Positions 61,860 to 64,000 of a stretch of 64,000 nt of DNA are shown here, in pieces. The stretch lies in NCBI RefSeq assembly GCF_009601685.2, contig NZ_CP045701.2, forward strand, positions 3,658,001 through 3,722,000, written 5' to 3'. The notes below the pieces were generated by a model, which had not been told where the DNA came from, did no database searches, and was given only the letters and a program-made list of their open reading frames with translations. Made by a program: the position numbers and the translations under genes. Every line of letters starts with the position of its first letter. The first letter of the stretch is position 1. Source of the DNA: Pseudomonas brassicacearum (GTDB taxonomy: Bacteria; Pseudomonadota; Gammaproteobacteria; Pseudomonadales; Pseudomonadaceae).

Positions 61860-62972
61860 TCAGTGCTGCTCGATGAACCCGAGGATCAGCTGGTTGACCT
61901 GCTCGGCCGCTTCCATTTGCACCATGTGGCCCTGGCCGGACAGCACCTCGACCTGGGCACTCAGCCCGTCGCTGTGGGCCGCCGGGATGATCGCGTCGTC
62001 ACTGCCCCAGATCACCAGGGTCGGTACGTGGCCGGCCTGCACCACTTCGCGCAAGTCCACCTGTTGGCGGCCGTCGGCGAACAGCGTCGCTGACAGTAGC
62101 TGCAGCGCCGCGTCCACGCCTTCCAGGCGCTTGTACTTGAGCATGTCGTCGAGCATCTGGCGGTTGACCAGTTCGGCATTGGAGAACAGTTGCACCAGTT
62201 GCGGCTTGAGGGCGTTGCGGTTGGCCGCTTCGACAAAACCTTGCAGGTAGCCGCCGTTGATCTGCGCGCCCAACCCGGCGCTGCCGATCAAGGTCAGCGA
62301 CCGGACTCGCTGGGGCATCAGGCGTGCGGCGTTCAGCGACACCGCCCCACCCATGGAATGCCCCACCAGATGCGCAGCATTGATGTCCAGGTGATTGAGC
62401 AAGGCCAGCACCACGCTGCTCAATTCGTCCAGGTCGCCGCGTTGCAGGGCTTTCGAAGATTCGCCGTGGCCCGGCAGATCCAGGGCAATGACCCGACGCC
62501 CGGCCGCCAACGCCTCATGGTTGAACAACCAGTTGTTCAGGTCGCCGCCGAAACCATGCACCAGCACCAGCGGCGTGCCGCCCTCGCCCCGCTCGAAATA
62601 GCGGATCACCCGGCCGTCCAACTCGACTTTCTGCGGTTTCGGCCCACTGTCTTCGTCGGCCGCATCGCCGGGCACAAAGGTCGACTGGAACTGTTCGATG
62701 ACCGCATCGATCTCGGCATCGCTGGCTTCGCCGTCGACCACGATGCCGAGCAAGGCGCCGACCGCCAGGGTTTCGTCCTGCCGGGCGATCTGGCGGCGCA
62801 GGGTTCCGGAAAACGGCGCTTCGACGCTGCTGGAAATCTTGTCCGTCTCGACGTCCATCACTTCATCGCCCTTGGTGATGGCCTGGCCCTCCTCCTTGAG
62901 CCAGGCATCGACCCGGCCCTCGGTCATCGACAGGCCCCACTTGGGCATGGTCAGGGTATGAATCTGGCTCAT
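61860..62972 (-). CDS. acoC: acetoin dehydrogenase E2: lipoyl domain fused to alpha/beta hydrolase
   Basis: This 370-residue protein has an N-terminal lipoyl domain (MPKWGLSMTEGRVDAWL, and DVETDKISSSVEAPFSG with the lipoylated Lys near residue 44) and an alpha/beta-hydrolase-like domain with the nucleophile elbow GHSMGGAV near 200. This is the AcoC arrangement in Pseudomonas, the acetyltransferase of acetoin dehydrogenase. The start at 62972 overlaps the acoB stop by one base (TGATG). It feeds acetyl from acetoin to CoA. Confidence 0.93.
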   Translation of the reverse strand: MSQIHTLTMPKWGLSMTEGRVDAWLKEEGQAITKGDEVMDVETDKISSSVEAPFSGTLRRQIARQDETLAVGALLGIVVDGEASDAEIDAVIEQFQSTFVPGDAADEDSGPKPQKVELDGRVIRYFERGEGGTPLVLVHGFGGDLNNWLFNHEALAAGRRVIALDLPGHGESSKALQRGDLDELSSVVLALLNHLDINAAHLVGHSMGGAVSLNAARLMPQRVRSLTLIGSAGLGAQINGGYLQGFVEAANRNALKPQLVQLFSNAELVNRQMLDDMLKYKRLEGVDAALQLLSATLFADGRQQVDLREVVQAGHVPTLVIWGSDDAIIPAAHSDGLSAQVEVLSGQGHMVQMEAAEQVNQLILGFIEQH

Positions 62973-63988
62973 CAGCGCTTGCTCCACTCGATCACGTTGA
63001 GCACGGCTTGTTCGATTTTCGCCGCATCAGGGATGTACAGGTCTTCCAGCGCATCGGAGAACGGCACCGGGGTGTGCGGCGCGGTGACCATCTCGATCGG
63101 CGCCTTGAGCGCGGCAAAGGCTTTTTGTGCCACCAGCGCCGAAATATCGGTGGCCATGGAACAGCGTGGGTTGGCCTCGTCGATCACCACCAAGCGTCCG
63201 GTTTTCTCGACGCTTTCCAGGATGCTGTCCTCGTCCAGCGGGCTGGTGGTGCGCAGGTCGATCACTTCGCAGTCGATGCCCCGCCCGGCCAGGCTGCGCG
63301 CTGCGTCCATCGCGGTGTTGACCATGCGCCCGTACGACACCAGGGTTACGTCCTTGCCATCGCGCAGGAAGTTGGCCTCGCCAAAGGGAATGGTGTAGAG
63401 CTCTTCCGGCACCTCGCCCTGCATGCTGTAGAGCAACTTGTGCTCGCAGAAGATCACCGGGTCGTTGTCGCGGATTGCCTGGATCAACAGGCCCTTGGCG
63501 TCGTAAGGCGACGATGGGCAGACCACTTTCAGCCCCGGGATGTGCGTCCACAAGGACGTGAGCATCTGCGAATGCTGGGCGGCGGCGCGCAGGCCGGCGC
63601 CGACCATGGTGCGGATCACCAACGGCGTGGAGGCCTTGCCGCCGAACATGTAGCGAAACTTCGCCGCCTGGTTGAGGATCTGGTCCAGGCAGCAGCCGGC
63701 AAAGTCGACGAACATCAGTTCGCACACCGGGCGCACGCCGCAGGTGGCGGCCCCGACTGCCGCACCGACGTAACCGATTTCCGACAACGGCGTGTCCAGC
63801 ACGCGGCCGGGGAACTGGTCGTAAAGCCCCTTGGTAACGCCGAGCACGCCGCCCCAGGCGTCGTTTTCACCGGGCGCGCCGGCACCACCGGCCACGTCCT
63901 CACCCATGATGAAGACGCTGGAGTCGCGGCGCATTTCCTGGGCCAGGGCTTCGTTGATTGCCTGCTGATAGCTGATTTTTCTCGCCAT
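62972..63988 (-). CDS. acoB: acetoin dehydrogenase E1 component, beta subunit
   Basis: This 338-residue protein matches the transketolase-like E1 beta chain: FIMGEDVAGGAG, ELMFVDFAGCCLDQILNQAAKFRYMFGG and VICPSSPYDAKGL-like VVCPSSPYDAKGLL, ending with VIDLRTTSPLDEDSI. It works with AcoA and thiamine diphosphate to cleave acetoin into acetaldehyde and an acetyl group on AcoC. The upstream acoA gene is expected beyond the right edge; only 12 bases lie in between here. Confidence 0.95.
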   Translation of the reverse strand: MARKISYQQAINEALAQEMRRDSSVFIMGEDVAGGAGAPGENDAWGGVLGVTKGLYDQFPGRVLDTPLSEIGYVGAAVGAATCGVRPVCELMFVDFAGCCLDQILNQAAKFRYMFGGKASTPLVIRTMVGAGLRAAAQHSQMLTSLWTHIPGLKVVCPSSPYDAKGLLIQAIRDNDPVIFCEHKLLYSMQGEVPEELYTIPFGEANFLRDGKDVTLVSYGRMVNTAMDAARSLAGRGIDCEVIDLRTTSPLDEDSILESVEKTGRLVVIDEANPRCSMATDISALVAQKAFAALKAPIEMVTAPHTPVPFSDALEDLYIPDAAKIEQAVLNVIEWSKR

Positions 63989-64000
63989 GATGAAATTCTC

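Overview
The window looks like a chromosomal segment of a Pseudomonas of the fluorescens group. Evidence: about 60 percent GC coding DNA, several REP/REPIN repeats of the 'GTGGGAGC...GCTTGCTCGCGA' type typical of that group, an OprD-family porin, DUF2986 and DUF6124 small proteins, and an acetoin catabolic cluster. No rRNA, tRNA or CRISPR array was seen.

Layout. 1-1652: end of an NAD-dependent formate dehydrogenase operon (fdsB partial, fdsG) and a cytochrome b561. 1896-5119: an RHS/TccC-like toxin with a variable tip and a DUF2986 protein. 5143-12696: a methyltransferase, arsH behind a perfect inverted repeat, small membrane and NIPSNAP genes, then pstSCAB without phoU. 12763-16057: a divergent CrcB-like protein, a badly decayed IS66 element, and an extra lgt. 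16315-19467: an unknown protein whose decayed partial copy lies at 8017, a secreted subtilase with Glu where Asp is expected, and a second methyltransferase. 19923-23195: an orphan type VI secretion island (hcp, DUF4225-type effector, membrane protein, transposase remnant, frameshifted vgrG). 23346-29318: polyamine-type binding protein and divergent LuxR regulator, argC with LysR regulator, ABC exporter. 29426-30214: DUF6124 gene preceded by an elaborate structured, partly open leader that can pair with its ribosome binding site. 30279-33476: HIT protein and an HWE kinase/receiver pair. 33665-36666: GntR regulator, MFS transporter, amidohydrolase. 36756-42948: two-component system divergent from a PepSY, DUF2271, PepSY-flavoreductase and ApbE operon that looks like an envelope flavin electron-transfer system. 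43020-46092: metallo-hydrolase, AraC-type regulator, OprD porin. 46268-51894: a stress and low-oxygen cluster (alanine-zipper lipoprotein, truncated BON gene, short FtsH, FNR-type regulator with four cysteines, ArcD-like antiporter, Hsp20) carrying three near-consensus FNR/ANR boxes. 52041-59924: a catabolic cluster with AraC/PAS regulator, amino-acid type ABC transporter, fused aconitase X, a proline racemase-superfamily enzyme with an unusual Ser/Thr active-site pair and a DapA-family enzyme; two promoters share a GTATAC-centred operator. 60086-64000: DinB-like protein, then butanediol dehydrogenase, AcoC and AcoB of acetoin breakdown, with the upstream part beyond the right edge.

The most unusual features are the 29768-30031 leader, the hydroxyproline-type cluster with variant catalytic residues, the FNR mini-regulon and the accessory tract at 4-24 kb. 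All functions are assigned by reading motifs and family resemblance; no database search was run.
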